Shown: positions 44,944 through 56,814, counted from the first letter of the stretch. The stretch: DNA of 64,000 bases from Piezodorus guildinii (GCA_023052935.1 CM041293.1:152023474-152087473); one strand, 5' to 3'. Made by a program: numbers and translations. Notes: generated by a model not told the origin, from the letters alone.

Positions 44944-45365
44944 GGCTCAACACACGACTTTCATCTACCTCTATCGTTATAACATAACATAGCATAATAT
45001 ATTACATTATTATCCTCAATAATTACTGAGTTTATTCTGATTTTCACCACTGTCTGTCAACTTAAACAATCTTGTGTATAAGACAATATTTTTGTTTCTA
45101 AAATTCTTAGCTTTCTAACGGTATATTATACGTATATATTATTGTTATGATGTTAAAAAATTGTATTAACAATATTTTTGCTTTTTTATCCTTCACTTGA
45201 TATTCAAATCAAATTCGTTAACCTGCTTTTTTATCAGCGCTAACAGGATGATATGTTTTTTTTTTTTTAATATATAAATATATAATATATAAAATAAAAG
45301 GTGCTTTTAAGGAAGGAAATTTTAAATATCGGCTTTTTAGCCCTACATCCGAAAGGCTATTTTTC
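44944..45365 (+). mobile_element. HINE-like family, left part
   Basis: GGCTCAACACACGACTTTCA follows an A-run; the TATATTATTGTTATGATGTT, TTTTTATCAGCGCTAACAGG and AAATATCGGC blocks follow. Truncated on the right. Confidence 0.72.
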
Positions 45366-46779
45366 TGATTGAGCATCTCGTCACTTTTTTCTAGTTATAA
45401 TAAGTTACAATTACTATTACTACTATGTTGTTCAATTTAATATTCCTACTAAGTTATTCAAACCTTTACTAAGTTACAAAACTTAACTATTTTGATCTGC
45501 AGTATTTGACAAGAAGCTACAAGAAACCAAGGACAACATTTCAGGATTCACATGAGTTTTGATTCTCCTGTCATAATCATTTGCATTACTAATTATTTCC
45601 TTCTTCACAAAGCGAACTCATTAAGTTGCTAAAATTAATTGCTTGTGAGTGATGTGCCATAGAGCAACGACTATACTTCTAAGTACAAAAATTTATTTTA
45701 AAAGGTTTAGAGTTAAAGTATTCTAGAAGCATCCATAAAGCTGAATTCTTTTAAAATGTTATGATGATAAATTTAATGCTTGATAAATAAAATAAGTGGT
45801 ACCAAAATATTCAAAGATGAATATTTTCAAGAGATAGGATTTTTTATAAAAAGACTAAATCCACTTTCTGCTTCTCTGAGAATATTTTAAAGGCATTAAA
45901 ACAATTTCAACTTCCTCATTGCTTATTCCTTATAGCAACGCGTAATATATCGCCGGGATATTATAATAGAAAATATTTGCATGAACTGCAAGAGAGAGGG
46001 TCCTAGGATCTTGGGGATACAAAGACCATGAACCCAGAGGAGCCAAGCATTAACCACTAAATTAACATAAGATTAATGGTTTAAGAGCATTAACAATTTT
46101 GACAAGGGTGGCTAGAGATTAATAGCTTAATATCTTAAGAGCCCTGAGCTTCATATTGCTATCTTACTGTATTGCAATTATAAATTATAATAAATATACA
46201 TGTCATTACTTATGATGTCGGAAATTATAGTGTTATAAGCTACATTTTGATTAAAAAATGAGTATTTTTCCGTACTTGTTTTTTCCCGAGTAAATTATTA
46301 CAAATAATAGTCCGTAAAAAATGGTTCTAAACAGTATTTTTTAGTTATTTTAATTAGCTTTATTTCTCTTCATTGCTGTTTATAGTACAATTCACTAAAC
46401 ATACAAAAAGCTGTACCACAGTAGACCACACGATAACATAAGATTTAAACGCATAAATAAATGAAAAAAAATATATATATAAAAACTTTCTAAATTTGAA
46501 AAAAAAAAAACTACAACCAGTGTATCTTATAGTAATATATGTTTAGTACCTTAGTGTACATACTGTCTGGTACTATTTTTGGTATAATTTACAATATTTC
46601 TTATAGGTTGATTTTTTTAACTTAACGTTTGGCAAAGAATAACTTATTACTACTGGTAGGTATAGATAAATTGTAATAATTGATTTTTAAAAAGTGCCTT
46701 AAATTGTATATGCAGAAAGATAATAATATGCAGGGTCTTGACTTTTTTTTTAAAATATTGTCTCAATTTTTATAAATAT

Positions 46780-46780
<1 letters not shown>
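45366..46780. other. No recognisable gene
   Basis: AT-rich unique-looking sequence; nothing found. Confidence 0.4.

Positions 46781-46873
<93 letters not shown>
46781..46873. repeat. (AT)n microsatellite
   Basis: About 45 AT units, at the tail side of the following minus-strand LINE end. Confidence 0.95.
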
Positions 46874-46875
<2 letters not shown>

Positions 46876-47185
46876 TATTATTATTATTATTGTCTTTTAT
46901 GCGCAACTGCGCTGCTCCGCATCCAGCAAGTGTGAGGTATTATGTTCCTCTTGACCAGCGTCCTGCCTTTTCAGTTTAATATCTCTCGGTCATCGTCTTT
47001 AAGTCTTCTTTGGGTCTGCCGTGGTAACAGGGAAAACGAAAATGAAGAAACAAGTTGATTTGGACGGTGACGTGTCGAAGAATGAAATGTGCTATATTTG
47101 TCCTGAATGTAAGAATTTACTGTTGGGATGTATATATTTAAAACAATAAATAAAGCAATTAACCCTTCACTCACTTGTATGATTA
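46874..47185 (-). mobile_element. Jockey-related LINE 3' end with (TAA)n tail
   Basis: The minus-strand frame 47174-46971 reads IPTVNSYIQDKYSTFHSS, NQLVSSFSFSLLP and RRLKDDDREILN. The 3' UTR CACACTTGCTGGATGCGGAG and the TAATAATAATAATA tail follow. Same subfamily as 30905-31375. Confidence 0.75.
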
Positions 47186-47282
47186 TTGAATAATTATGGG
47201 TAGCCTGTAATCTTATAATAATATCTTTATTCTTAAGGTATCTCTCAAAGAGTTTCTTATTTGTAAAATAATGTATATTATA

Positions 47283-47555
47283 GGTACTCTTGCCATAACT
47301 TTAAATCTAGAAAGACTACCAGCCCACTCAAACCCGCTTGTCCGTATCCTCTCATCTCCATATATTCCTGATAATCCTCGGAGGCGCCTGAAAAGACGGT
47401 GGCCTCGAGACCTGCTAATGACATAAACATTGAAGTGTTACCGCTGGGTAGCTTCTTCACAAGCCTTTATCAAGCCAATTGTTACATCTTTTTTTTTTTC
47501 CATTTACTTGTATTTTTTCCTATACACTTGTAAATATCAATTAATAAATAAAAAA
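47283..47555 (+). mobile_element. Jockey-clade LINE 3' end
   Basis: Encodes IPDNPRRRLKRRWPRDLL, stop, and the 3' UTR GAAGTGTTACCGCTGGGTAG, the same UTR type as the 15049 copy. AATAAATA precedes an A run. Confidence 0.82.
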
Positions 47556-48423
47556 AAATCTAGAAAAAAATGAAATATTCGCTGTCAAAGCTACCCTTTA
47601 CCTGTTACAGATAGTATTGCTATAAATGCTTAGAACAAAGTTAAACAAGGTCTACATTTTAGGGAGGTTTTAAAGTCATGAGAAAAAATTGTTTCCCAAA
47701 ATATATGTGTTTTTTCCGCTCTGATATGATAAGTAAACTGCTAGGTCCTCAAAACTATACTTCCTGGTGAGCCCTTTTCTCTCTTCCGCCCTCCTCTCCC
47801 CACCAAAAAAAAAATAATAATAAATTAATACAAATACGGTCGTGTGATTAAAACTCTACTTTCTGGTAAAAAATAATGATATTTTTTTTTTTTTTTTGGT
47901 AATTTATTTCGGGGAAAAATAAAACACTAAGAGAATCTCACATTGTGGAACATTAAACATTTTATTTAATAACATACATCTTTTGGAAAAGTACAATAAG
48001 AATTGTAAAATAGAGTTGCATTATTTATTTTTAAAAAATAACATGAATATAATAAAAACAACACATATAATAAAAATTGTATTAAGGTGTAATGAATAAT
48101 ATGGACATTCTTAAAAAGTACGCCGAATGATAAGGGTTCNNNNNNNNNNNNNNNNNNNNNNNNNNNNNNNNNNNNNNNNNNNNNNNNNNNNNNNNNNNNN
48201 NNNNNNNNNNNNNNNNNNNNNNNNNNNNNNNNNNNNNNNATTAAAAAGTTAAATAAAAAATTGTGCGTTATTGTCAAGAACCCATACATACCCTGAGAAT
48301 AAAATGAATGAATTGTTTAAATTAAGTTTTTTCTTAAAAGTATAAATTAAAAGAAAAAGAATATTATATTTATTTTGTACATTAGTACAATTATAAAACT
48401 TTAAAGTTAATTAATAATAAAAC
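47556..48423. other. No recognisable gene; assembly gap inside
   Basis: AT-rich; the minus ORF 48289-47966 spans the gap and is meaningless. Confidence 0.4.
48140..48239. other. Assembly gap, 100 N
   Basis: Exactly 100 N, the usual placeholder for a gap of unknown size. Confidence 0.99.
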
Positions 48424-49292
48424 TCTGGTTCAGGCAACACACGATTTTCACTTACCTCCATTATTATAATCAATGAAAGAATTTTCAAATACAGTTAGAG
48501 ATAAAATTTCGTAAAACTATTAAAGAATTCATTAAATTGAATTTCTATAGACACATGTATTTTATTAAAAAATCTATTATATTATTATCTAAAACAATCA
48601 CATAGTTTTAACGGCTTTTTATCACTCCCCATTAACTTTTAAAAGCCTGTGTATGAGATAATATTTTTTCTAAAATCTTTAGCTTTCCAACGGTATATCA
48701 TACATGTATATTACTGTTCATAAACGAAAAATTGCATTAAAAATATTTTTTCTGTTTTCTCCTTTAGTTGGGTATCGATTTCATTCAATTTATATATTTA
48801 CCTGTTTTTCGTCAGTGGTAACAAGATAATATAGTTATTTTTACATAATCAACAAAATGGTACTTTAGAGAAAGAAAATTTAAAATATCAGCATTTAAGC
48901 CCTGTCAGATCATTTTAACCAAAATGAAACCTACATGATATTAAAGCCCATTAAATTTTACATCGATATAGCGAGTTTAATCAAAATCGTCGGAACCGTT
49001 TTCGAGAAAATCGAAAAAAGGTGCAAAATGCATGGTATAAAGTGGCTCTTCTGGTAATCTCATTTTGATGAAAAAGGTTTTTTAACGTCTCGGGCGTATA
49101 TTTGTCTTAAATGTGAAATTTCAGTTTCATAGGGCTTACCATTTCCGCCCGGGAGTTACCACACATACCTTTTTGCGGGACTTGGTTATTTGGACTCAGG
49201 GGACCCTAAATTGTGTACTTCTGTTGAAAACTGGAATTCGAAAATTTTCACGATCGCGATACTTTCCCTTACTATATATAGTAAGTGAAAGT
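48424..49292 (+). mobile_element. HINE-like family, full length, cleanest terminal hairpin
   Basis: Starts TCTGGTTCAGGCAACACACG. The last 32 nt (49261-49292) form a palindrome with one mismatch, ACTTTCCCTTACTATA facing TATAGTAAGTGAAAGT. The right arm of this hairpin is the complement of the subterminal ACTTTCACTTAC at the left end. The microsatellite is almost absent (CACACATACC). Confidence 0.92.
49261..49292 (+). repeat. 32-nt terminal palindrome of the HINE-like family
   Basis: 16-nt arms, one mismatch, no loop. It recurs at 54576-54606, 60284-60313 and, with a longer loop, 61191-61224. Confidence 0.9.
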
Positions 49293-49339
49293 AAAAATAA
49301 TGGGAAGGCGAGTCTGTGATACATAAGAAGTTATTAAGA

Positions 49340-50285
49340 TATTATTTTCTACTTTCAAATTAAGTTCAATCTTTCAATTTCTCCTGTACACCTGAAACAA
49401 TGAAAAAAGTATCTGCCAACGATATTTTCAATTAGTGAGGAGCGTCGTTTATTGTAATGATGTTTTGTTCCAGATTTGCCAATGGTATAGCATAGTTTCG
49501 GTAAAATTACTAAACTGTTATTAAGTGATCTATTTCATAAAATCTTTAAGTGAGTATATCTCAATACTTTAAACGAAAATAAAATAAATCTGAACCAAAG
49601 AAATATTTCATTTACGTCGCCCATATAAAGTATTGTTATATATATTTATTTTGCACAGTAGTACACACATAAAACCTTACAATAAATTAATAATAAAATG
49701 AATGTAGGCGAGGCTATCTTATACATTTTAGAAAAATATTCCTTCTGGACACATACTTACTCAGATACTCTACTTAAAATTTGGGACCTCAACGGATTGT
49801 CAGCTGCTAAAAGCTATGGTAGAGAAACATCTTTTTTTTTTTATTCCAGTGTCTAGAAGTAGCCAAAATATACCTTAAAATCTTCTGTTCGAATTAATGA
49901 AATTAAAATGTTTTTTATACCTTTCAAATAATGAAACTTATGCATTAAACGCTTTTATCTAAAAAAAATACTAACCGTAACTTGTGGATTTTTATTTTCC
50001 CAGTATGAACCACTTCATTGTATAGTTGAATGGTAATCATTTATTAGAAATAAGAAAAAGAACTTCGGTACTTAGTTTAGTACATACTTTCAGAAAAAAA
50101 TAAAATAAAAAATCAGTTACCTGATACAGCGTAGATATCATTAATAAACCTGGAATAAGACATCATTGGAAGAAATGACACTCTTCAATTATTGAAAATA
50201 TCTTTGGTAGGTACTTTGTTCATTGTTTCAGGTGTACAGGAGGAATAGAAAAATTGAACTTAGTCAAAAAGTGGAAAATGATAGA
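49340..50285. mobile_element. Degenerate inverted-repeat element
   Basis: About 180 bp at 49340-49520 is recognisable in reverse at 50100-50285, best in CTCCTGTACACCTGAAACAA and the GATATTTTCAA and AATGATGT blocks. The centre has no ORF. Likely a relic of a long-TIR element or an inverted duplication. Confidence 0.55.
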
Positions 50286-50488
50286 AGGAAAATCACAAAA
50301 ATGATTGTAATAGTTGTAATATTCCTCCCCCAATAACCCTACATATGACCTAAAATATATCCCGAAACATTGGCGCAGTATATTAAGTTTTACTTAATTA
50401 CAGCGATTTGGTAACTACACCACCAATCAAGTTGTTCTCAATAAAAAAATTATTATTAATTTTCCATCTTGAAAGCACCTTACTTGCA

Positions 50489-51035
50489 ATCCTTACACAA
50501 GATAAAACGACAAGAAACTGCTCGAAGACACCGATTACTACAACATTTACTAGATAAACGTTCAAAACTTCCAGTATATTACAAAAGACTCATTGACATC
50601 ACTATGATCAGACCTGTATGGACATATGGAATTAAGCTTTGGGGCTTTACTAAACTATCTAATTCTTCCCGCATATAATCCTTACAATCCAAAAGCCTTC
50701 GCAAAATCCTGAATGTCCTTTATTTTGTCACAAATCACCTCCTCCATAATGACCTAAACATCCCATTTGTTGCAGACATAGCCCGTAATAGATACACCTC
50801 TTTTCATCCTAAACTCCCTGCCCATACACAAACTCATTTGTTCGTAATTTATCTTCTTAGATAACCATCTGAGGCGATTGAAAAGAAGGTGGTCTCAGGA
50901 CCTACTGTTAAAATAGTGAAGTGTGACCACTGGGTAGTTCTTTCTTAAGACATTTTCATGACTTTTCTTCATTTGGCATGTTTACTAATTGGGTTGTTTA
51001 ATACAGTTGTAAATTACAATAAATAAATAGAAAAA
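50489..51035 (+). mobile_element. Jockey-clade LINE, 5'-truncated
   Basis: Blocks KRQETARRHRLLQHLLDKRS, RPVWTYGIKLWG, ILNVLYFVTN and RRLKRRWSQDLL with broken frames. 3' UTR GAAGTGTGACCACTGGGTAG and AATAAATAG. Both flanks carry TATTAATTT, a possible duplication. Confidence 0.82.
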
Positions 51036-52029
51036 ATAATATTAATTTATAAAATAGATATGCACTATATAGTAGACAATTTAAAATTATAAAGCGGGAC
51101 ATTATCATCAAACCAACGGTGCATATATAAAATATGACATTTGAAAAGAAATATCTTCGAATATTAATGAAATAACCAAATGTTTAAACCAAAGGGAATG
51201 TAATATTCGGGAAATTAATTTGATAAGCCCATCCAGTAAATATTAAATGGGCCATAACCATTCAAAGGGATATTGTAATTTAACAGATGAAACGCAATTT
51301 CCACTAATGTATACAACACCCCGGAATCGGAATGATATAAAAAAAAGCTGTAAAATTATTGGAACATATACCATTTTTATGGACCCAGAATCCAGGGAGC
51401 ATATAAACCAGAAATGCGAGAAAGCAGTTTTTCATTCTTAAATTCCGTGTAATAATACTCTGGTCTGGAAGCAGCTAATCCCAGACCCAAGTCTCTCTTA
51501 ATTTGTTCCTGCGAAATTTCCGAGAGGGACTAACATGTGATTCACAACTCCCGGCCCCCTGAATAAATGTTTTCCTTTCTTTAAATCCTATTATAAAAGA
51601 CTTAGGGATTAGGCAGCAAGGGACAATCCCCCATTTTCAAAAAGGATTTGGCCAATTACTATCACAGGAGGGTGTAGCAGCCGCTGGGGGAGAATGGATT
51701 GTCTACGATTTGACTCCGACAAGTGACTGATTCCTGTCGCGCAAACTGAAAGAGGGGAAGGCTTCTAGTTGTTAGCAGTTGTTATAATTATTCAATGTCA
51801 ATCAGAAAGGATGAATATCAATAGAAGCTTATCTGAAAAAAAATTGAAAATTTACTTAACATATACGGAATCCCTTATATCTACCGAATAGTAAATTCCA
51901 TTTGAATGTAGAATTGAAGATTTATTTTCAATGTCGTATTTTATATATATTTTACTGTTAGTTAGATGATAATGACTAGCGCTTTTGTAATTTTAAATTC
52001 GTCTACTAGTGCATATCTATGTAATAATG
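51036..52029. other. No gene; GC-richer block
   Basis: 51440-51790 is GC-richer, not repeated in the window and without a long ORF, a candidate conserved non-coding block. ORF 51247-51441 has no recognisable domain. Confidence 0.4.
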
Positions 52030-52587
52030 TTTTTTTTTTTCTATTTATTTAGTGTAATTTACAACTTCATTAAACAACACTATTAGTAAATATGCAGAAT
52101 GAAGAAAAATCATGAAATGTCTTGAGAAAGGACTACCCAGTAGTAGCACTTCACTAGGTATTTTAAGGCAGTAGGTCCCGAGACCACCTTCTTTTCAATC
52201 GCCTCGGAGGGTTATCAGGGATATCTAAGAAAGATAAATTACGGACAAGTGGGTTTGTGTGGGCAGAGAGTTTAGAATTAAAAGAGGTGAATCTATCACG
52301 GGCTATGTCTGCAACAAATGGGATGTTTAGTTCAATATAGAGGAGTTGTTTTTTAACAAAGTAAGGGGAATTCAGGATTTAGGTTTGTAAGGATTGGATG
52401 CGGGAGGAATTAGATGGTTAAGTAGAGCCCCAAAGCTCTATTCCATATGTCCTAATAGGTCTGATAATAGTGATATAAATGAGTCTTTTGTAATATAATA
52501 GAAGTTTTGAACGTTTGTCTATTAAGTGTTGTAGTAATCGGTGTCTTCGAGCAGTTTCTTGTCGTTTCAGTCTTGTGTGAGGATTAA
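52030..52587 (-). mobile_element. Jockey-clade LINE, 5'-truncated
   Basis: The minus strand carries the KRQETARRH block, RPIRTYGIELWGST, and the 3' UTR GAAGTGCTACTACTGGGTAG. It has a small deletion at the ILRKILN block and ends in an A-rich tail at 52030. Confidence 0.82.
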
Positions 52588-53165
52588 GGCGCTTAATGTC
52601 AAAAAATTAATCTATAGAGGCGGATGGTAGGTCATTTCTTTTTGTTTTAATGCTTCTGCTACATAGAATAAATTGGCCAAAATAAAAAAAAAAAAAATTT
52701 CTGGCTGATGATAAACATAACATACTCATAAATAAAAAAAGGAAGTATTAATTAAAGGAGGGAATTAAAAAAGTTTATCTTAAACATATCAAGATTTATA
52801 GAATTTTGGCCATTCAAACGCGATTTTTTCTACTCTGTAGCTTTTTAGAAGCACGTGGGGTCTTGTTAACCCGTCCTAGGAACTCCAGCCAGTATTGTTT
52901 AGTATTTCATTCCCATCGGCGCGGATGTTCAGACCTGAGGTTCACAGTCCCTCTCAGGAAGTAGCTTCTGAGCTTTTGTCAGGGGTGGTTGTTCTGAGCT
53001 AAGTGATTGATGAGTTTTATTCAACCATTAGTCGAGTGCCGAGTCCGTATGACCCCGCTATACCGTTAATAAAACTCTTTTATTAGAAAATTTGATATTG
53101 ATTCAGTCAAAACTGGCGTATTCATAGCGATATTAGAATGTTAATGACCCCAATTTTCCGGAAGA
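52588..53165. other. No recognisable gene
   Basis: 52850-53060 is moderately GC-rich; it could be an untranslated leader of the ORF that follows, but nothing proves it. Confidence 0.3.
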
Positions 53166-53169
53166 TGCT

Positions 53170-53665
53170 ATGAGCGGTTCTGCACCCGACCAGGGCTTTG
53201 ATCTAGATTCAGAAAGTGAACATGATTCGAATTCAGAGTTAGATTATAAGACCGATGATAATCAGGATGATAGCCAAATCAGGTATTTCATAGGAAAATT
53301 TAGAACTAGGATGTGGTATGCAGGAAAATGTTGCATCTCAGGGCATGGTATACTCGACGAACAGAAGAAGCAGGAAGTTGCCTCTCTCACAATGTTGAAT
53401 ATTTTTTATGAATATCCATATATAATTTATTCATTATTGCTAAAAAATGAATTTGGCAAGATAAACAAAATAAAATAAAATTGAACCACAACTTCAGAGG
53501 AGAGTAACTAACTTGAACATTTTGGGTGGTCGTAGAGATATGATTGCTAGGTTGGTAAATTATCAAACCATAAAGCCCTCAGCTGAGTCTGATAAAAGGA
53601 AAAGTGCCCAAGGAGCAGGAATAAGAAAACAAAGTTTTACTGAACTCATTGCAGTACAAAAAAAA
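53170..53665 (+). pseudogene. Unidentified acidic coding-like sequence, two frames
   Basis: I do not recognise it. Frame one (53170-53478) starts MSGSAPDQGFDLDSESEHDS and continues with Asp/Ser/Asn-rich residues to about 40, a composition seen at the N-terminus of piggyBac-type transposases, then loses that character. A second frame (53513-53655) reads GGRRDMIARLVNYQTIKPS and GAGIRKQSFTELIAVQ, with coding-like composition. It is cut at 53666 by a HINE insertion. It could be a decayed transposase or a retroposed cDNA. Confidence 0.35.
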
Positions 53666-54413
53666 TCTGGTGCGGGCAACACACGACTTTCACTTACCTC
53701 GATTTTTAAAATCAATGAAAGAATTTTCAAATACAGTTAGAGATAAAAATACGTGAAACTATTAAGGAATTAATCAAATTGAATTTATATATAAACATGT
53801 GTTTTATTAAAAAATCTATTATATTATTATCTAAAATAATCAGTTAGTTTTATCTTCTTCTCATCACTCTCTATTAACTTCTAAAAGCTTGTGTATGAGA
53901 TGATATTTTTTCTACAATCTTTAGCTTTCCAACGGTATATCATACATGTATATTACTGCTCTTATGTTCAAAAACGAAAAATTTCATTAAAAATATATTT
54001 TTTCTGTTTTCTCCTTTAGTTGGGTATCGAATTTATTCAATTTATATATTTACCTGTTTTTCATCAGCGCTAACAAGATAATCTAGTTATTATTATTGAA
54101 TCTAAAAAATTAAAGGTACTTTAGGGGAAGAAAATTTAAAATATCGGCATTTAAGCCCTGTCAGACCATTTTTATCCAAATAAAACATAATGATATTAAA
54201 GCCCATTTAATTTTACATCGATATAGCGAGTTTAATCAAAATCGTCGGAACCGTTTTTGAGAAAATCGAAAAAAGGTGCAAAATGCATGGAATAAAGTGC
54301 CTCTTCTGGTAAGCTCATTTTGATGAAAAAAGTTTTGTCACGTCTCGGGCGTATAGTTGTCTTAAATATGAAATTTCAGTTTCATAGGACTTACCGTTTC
54401 CGCCCGGGAGTTA

Positions 54414-54485
<72 letters not shown>

Positions 54486-54606
54486 TTTTGCGGGACTTGG
54501 TTATTTGGACTCAGGGGACCCTAAAACGTGTATTTCCGTTGAAAACTGGAATTCGAAAATTTTCACGATCGCAATACTTTCCTTACTATATATAGTAAGT
54601 GAAAGT
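53666..54606 (+). mobile_element. HINE-like family, full length (reference copy)
   Basis: Left terminus TCTGGTGCGGGCAACACACG is followed by the subterminal repeat ACTTTCACTTAC. The AT-rich interior has fixed blocks, including AACGGTATATCATACATGTA, AAAATATCGGCATTTAAGCC and AAAATCGTCGGAACCG. Then come TTTCCGCCCGGGAGTTACC, a (CA)n tract of about 34 units (54415-54482), TTTTTGCGGGACTTGGTTAT, GGACCCTAAAACGTGT and the terminal hairpin (54576-54606), whose right arm is GTAAGTGAAAGT. Flanks are A/T-rich, and no duplication is visible. There is no coding capacity. Subterminal inverted repeats, an internal microsatellite, a 3' hairpin and insertion into T-rich sites match HINE/DINE-1 type non-autonomous Helentrons. 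Confidence 0.9.
54415..54482. repeat. (CA)n microsatellite inside the HINE
   Basis: About 34 CA units at the position where other copies have 2 to 30 units. Confidence 0.95.
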
Positions 54607-54678
54607 AATAAGCACGGATAGTGTCAAGAGTTTCTGTGAAGAATCCCTATAATAAATAGTTCTTTAGTTTTGTGTATG

Positions 54679-54680
<2 letters not shown>

Positions 54681-54757
<77 letters not shown>
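54681..54757. repeat. (AT)n microsatellite
   Basis: About 38 AT units followed by a T-rich run. Confidence 0.95.
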
Positions 54758-54764
<7 letters not shown>

Positions 54765-54861
54765 TTTATTTTTTTATTTTATCTTTCGTCCATTTTTTAA
54801 TGTTCCTTGAATAGCAAGTAATTGAAATCAATCATAGAGTTTTGCTTCTTTTTTTTTTTTA

Positions 54862-55524
54862 ATTATATTTTATTGAAATTTACAACTGTATACTACAATA
54901 CATCCAGTAAATATGCTTGATAAAAGATATGTACATGAAAAACGTGAAGAGAAACTATCCATTGGCAGCACTCTAGTAATCAATCTAAACAAGAAGGTCT
55001 CGAGGCCATGTTCTCTTCAGACGCCTAGGTGGATTATCAGGGTTGTAGAGGAAGCAAGGATTGAAACTAGTGGATTAGAGTGGGAATGGAGATTGTCATA
55101 AAAGAAATGATACCTGGTACGGGCCAAATCGGCTACATACGGAACTTGGAGGTCTTTCTGAATGATTTTTTTCGTGACAAAGTAGGGAGCGTTGAGGATT
55201 TTACGAAGAAGAAGATTGTGGATTGTAAGGATTTGATACGGAAAGAATTGGATGGTTTAGTAGAGCCCCATAGCTCAACTCCGTAGGTCCAAATAGGCCT
55301 TATGATTGTCATGTAAATGAGTCTTTTGTAGTTAAGTGAAAGGTTAGAGCGTCTGTCTAGTAAGTGTTGGAGTAGCCGAAAACGTCGAGCAATTTCTTGT
55401 CTTTTCAGTCTAGTATGCGGATTCCATGTAAGGTGTTTGTCAAGCAGGAGTCCTAAATAGGGGATCTGTTCAACCGGGACAAGCGGAATATGATTAAAGG
55501 AAACTGTAGAGCAGGATGTCTTGC
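54862..55524 (-). mobile_element. Jockey-clade LINE, 5'-truncated
   Basis: The frame 55540-55133 covers TSCSTVSFNHIPLVPVEQIP, YLGLLLDKHLTWNPH, KRQEIARRFRLLQHLLDRRS and RPIWTYGVELWGSTKPSNS. A frame break near 55205 follows, after which VPYVADLARTRYHFF and PRRLKRTWPRDLLV can be read. 3' UTR GAGTGCTGCCAATGGATAG and an A-rich tail at 54862. Confidence 0.88.
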
Positions 55525-55601
55525 TTTTTCTTAAACACATTTTTAAAAAAATTACAAATTTTCATTTTCTTATCATTGTCCTTAGTTTTATTTTTCTTCA
55601 A

Positions 55602-56025
55602 TATTTGTAAGATATATATTTGTCCGTTTCCAAAAGAAGTTTATTGATCTATTTAACTTTCACACTTGATAACGTTACGGCCTCTAGAGCCATTTTCAAG
55701 TATCCATCATGCATATTTATCTATATACTCTTACACCGTTTCATCAGCAGTGTCGTCTAAAATAGCTTGTCATCATCTGATCGGCTGTCTTGCATTCGTG
55801 CATAGAACACTTACAGGTCGGCCGATGAAATGTTGATTTGACACAGCGAGCAAATTAGAATGACACTGCTGATGAAGTATGTAAGAATATATATATCGAT
55901 AAATATGCATCATGGCTACTCGAAAATGGCCCTTCAGGCCCAAAATTTAAAATGTGTGAAAGTGAAATAAATCAATCAACTTCTTTTGGAAACGGCTAAA
56001 TATATATCATACAAATTTACGTTGT
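55602..56025. mobile_element. Penelope-like palindromic terminal sequence
   Basis: Arms of about 160 bp (55602-55760 and 55861-56025) are imperfect inverted copies, with weaker pairing continuing through the centre. Key strings are CCGTTTCCAAAAGAAG with its complement, and the GCCATTTTC/GAAAATGGC pair. The motif CTGATGA (55867) and, 45 nt on, CGAAAATGGCCC resemble hammerhead-ribozyme core pieces known from Penelope-like element ends, but stem II is not convincing. No ORF. Confidence 0.5.
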
Positions 56026-56043
56026 ATATGTAGGAGAGTTGAA

Positions 56044-56045
<2 letters not shown>

Positions 56046-56075
<30 letters not shown>

Positions 56076-56814
56076 GTAACTCCCGGGCGGAAACGGTAAG
56101 TCCTAGGAAACTGAAATTTCATATTTAAAAGAAATATACGCCCCTAGACGTTACAAAACCTTATTCATGAAAATAAGCTTACCAAAACAGCCACTTTATA
56201 CCATGCATTTTGCACCTTTTTCGATTTTCTCGAAAACGGCTCCGACAATTTTGATTAAACTCGCTATATCCATGTAAAATTTAATGAGCTTTAATATCAC
56301 ATCCATTCTGATTAACATGGTCTGATAGGGCTTAAATGCCGATATTTTAAATTTTCTTTATCTAAAGTACCTTTAATTTTTATGATTCTATAAAAATAAC
56401 TATATTATATTGTTACCACTAATAAAAAACAGGTAAATATATAATTATATGAATTCGATAATAAACTAAAGGAAAAACAGAAAAAATATTTTTTTAATGC
56501 AATTTTTGTTTTTAAACATAAGAATAGTAATATACATGTATGATATACCATTGGAAAGCTAAAGATTTCAGAAAAAATATTTTCATATACACAATCTTTT
56601 AAAAGTTAATATAGAATGATAAAAAGCCAATAAAACTAACTGATTATTTTAGATAATAATATAGAGTTTTTAATAAAACACATGTTTCCATAGAAATTCC
56701 ATTTAATTAATTCTTTAATGGTTTCACAAATTTTCATATCTGAGTGTATTTGAAAAATTCTTAATCGATTTTTTAAACGGAGGTAAGTGTAAGTCGTGTG
56801 TTGCCCGCACCAGA
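56046..56814 (-). mobile_element. HINE-like family, truncated at the microsatellite
   Basis: Begins inside the (GT)n tract (56047-56074), followed by GGTAACTCCCGGGCGGAAAC and all further blocks, to GTGTTGCCCGCACCAGA. The hairpin end is missing, with the breakpoint exactly at the repeat. Confidence 0.87.

Noticed and set aside
47966..48289. 107-aa ORF with X residues
   Set aside because: Spans the 100-N gap.
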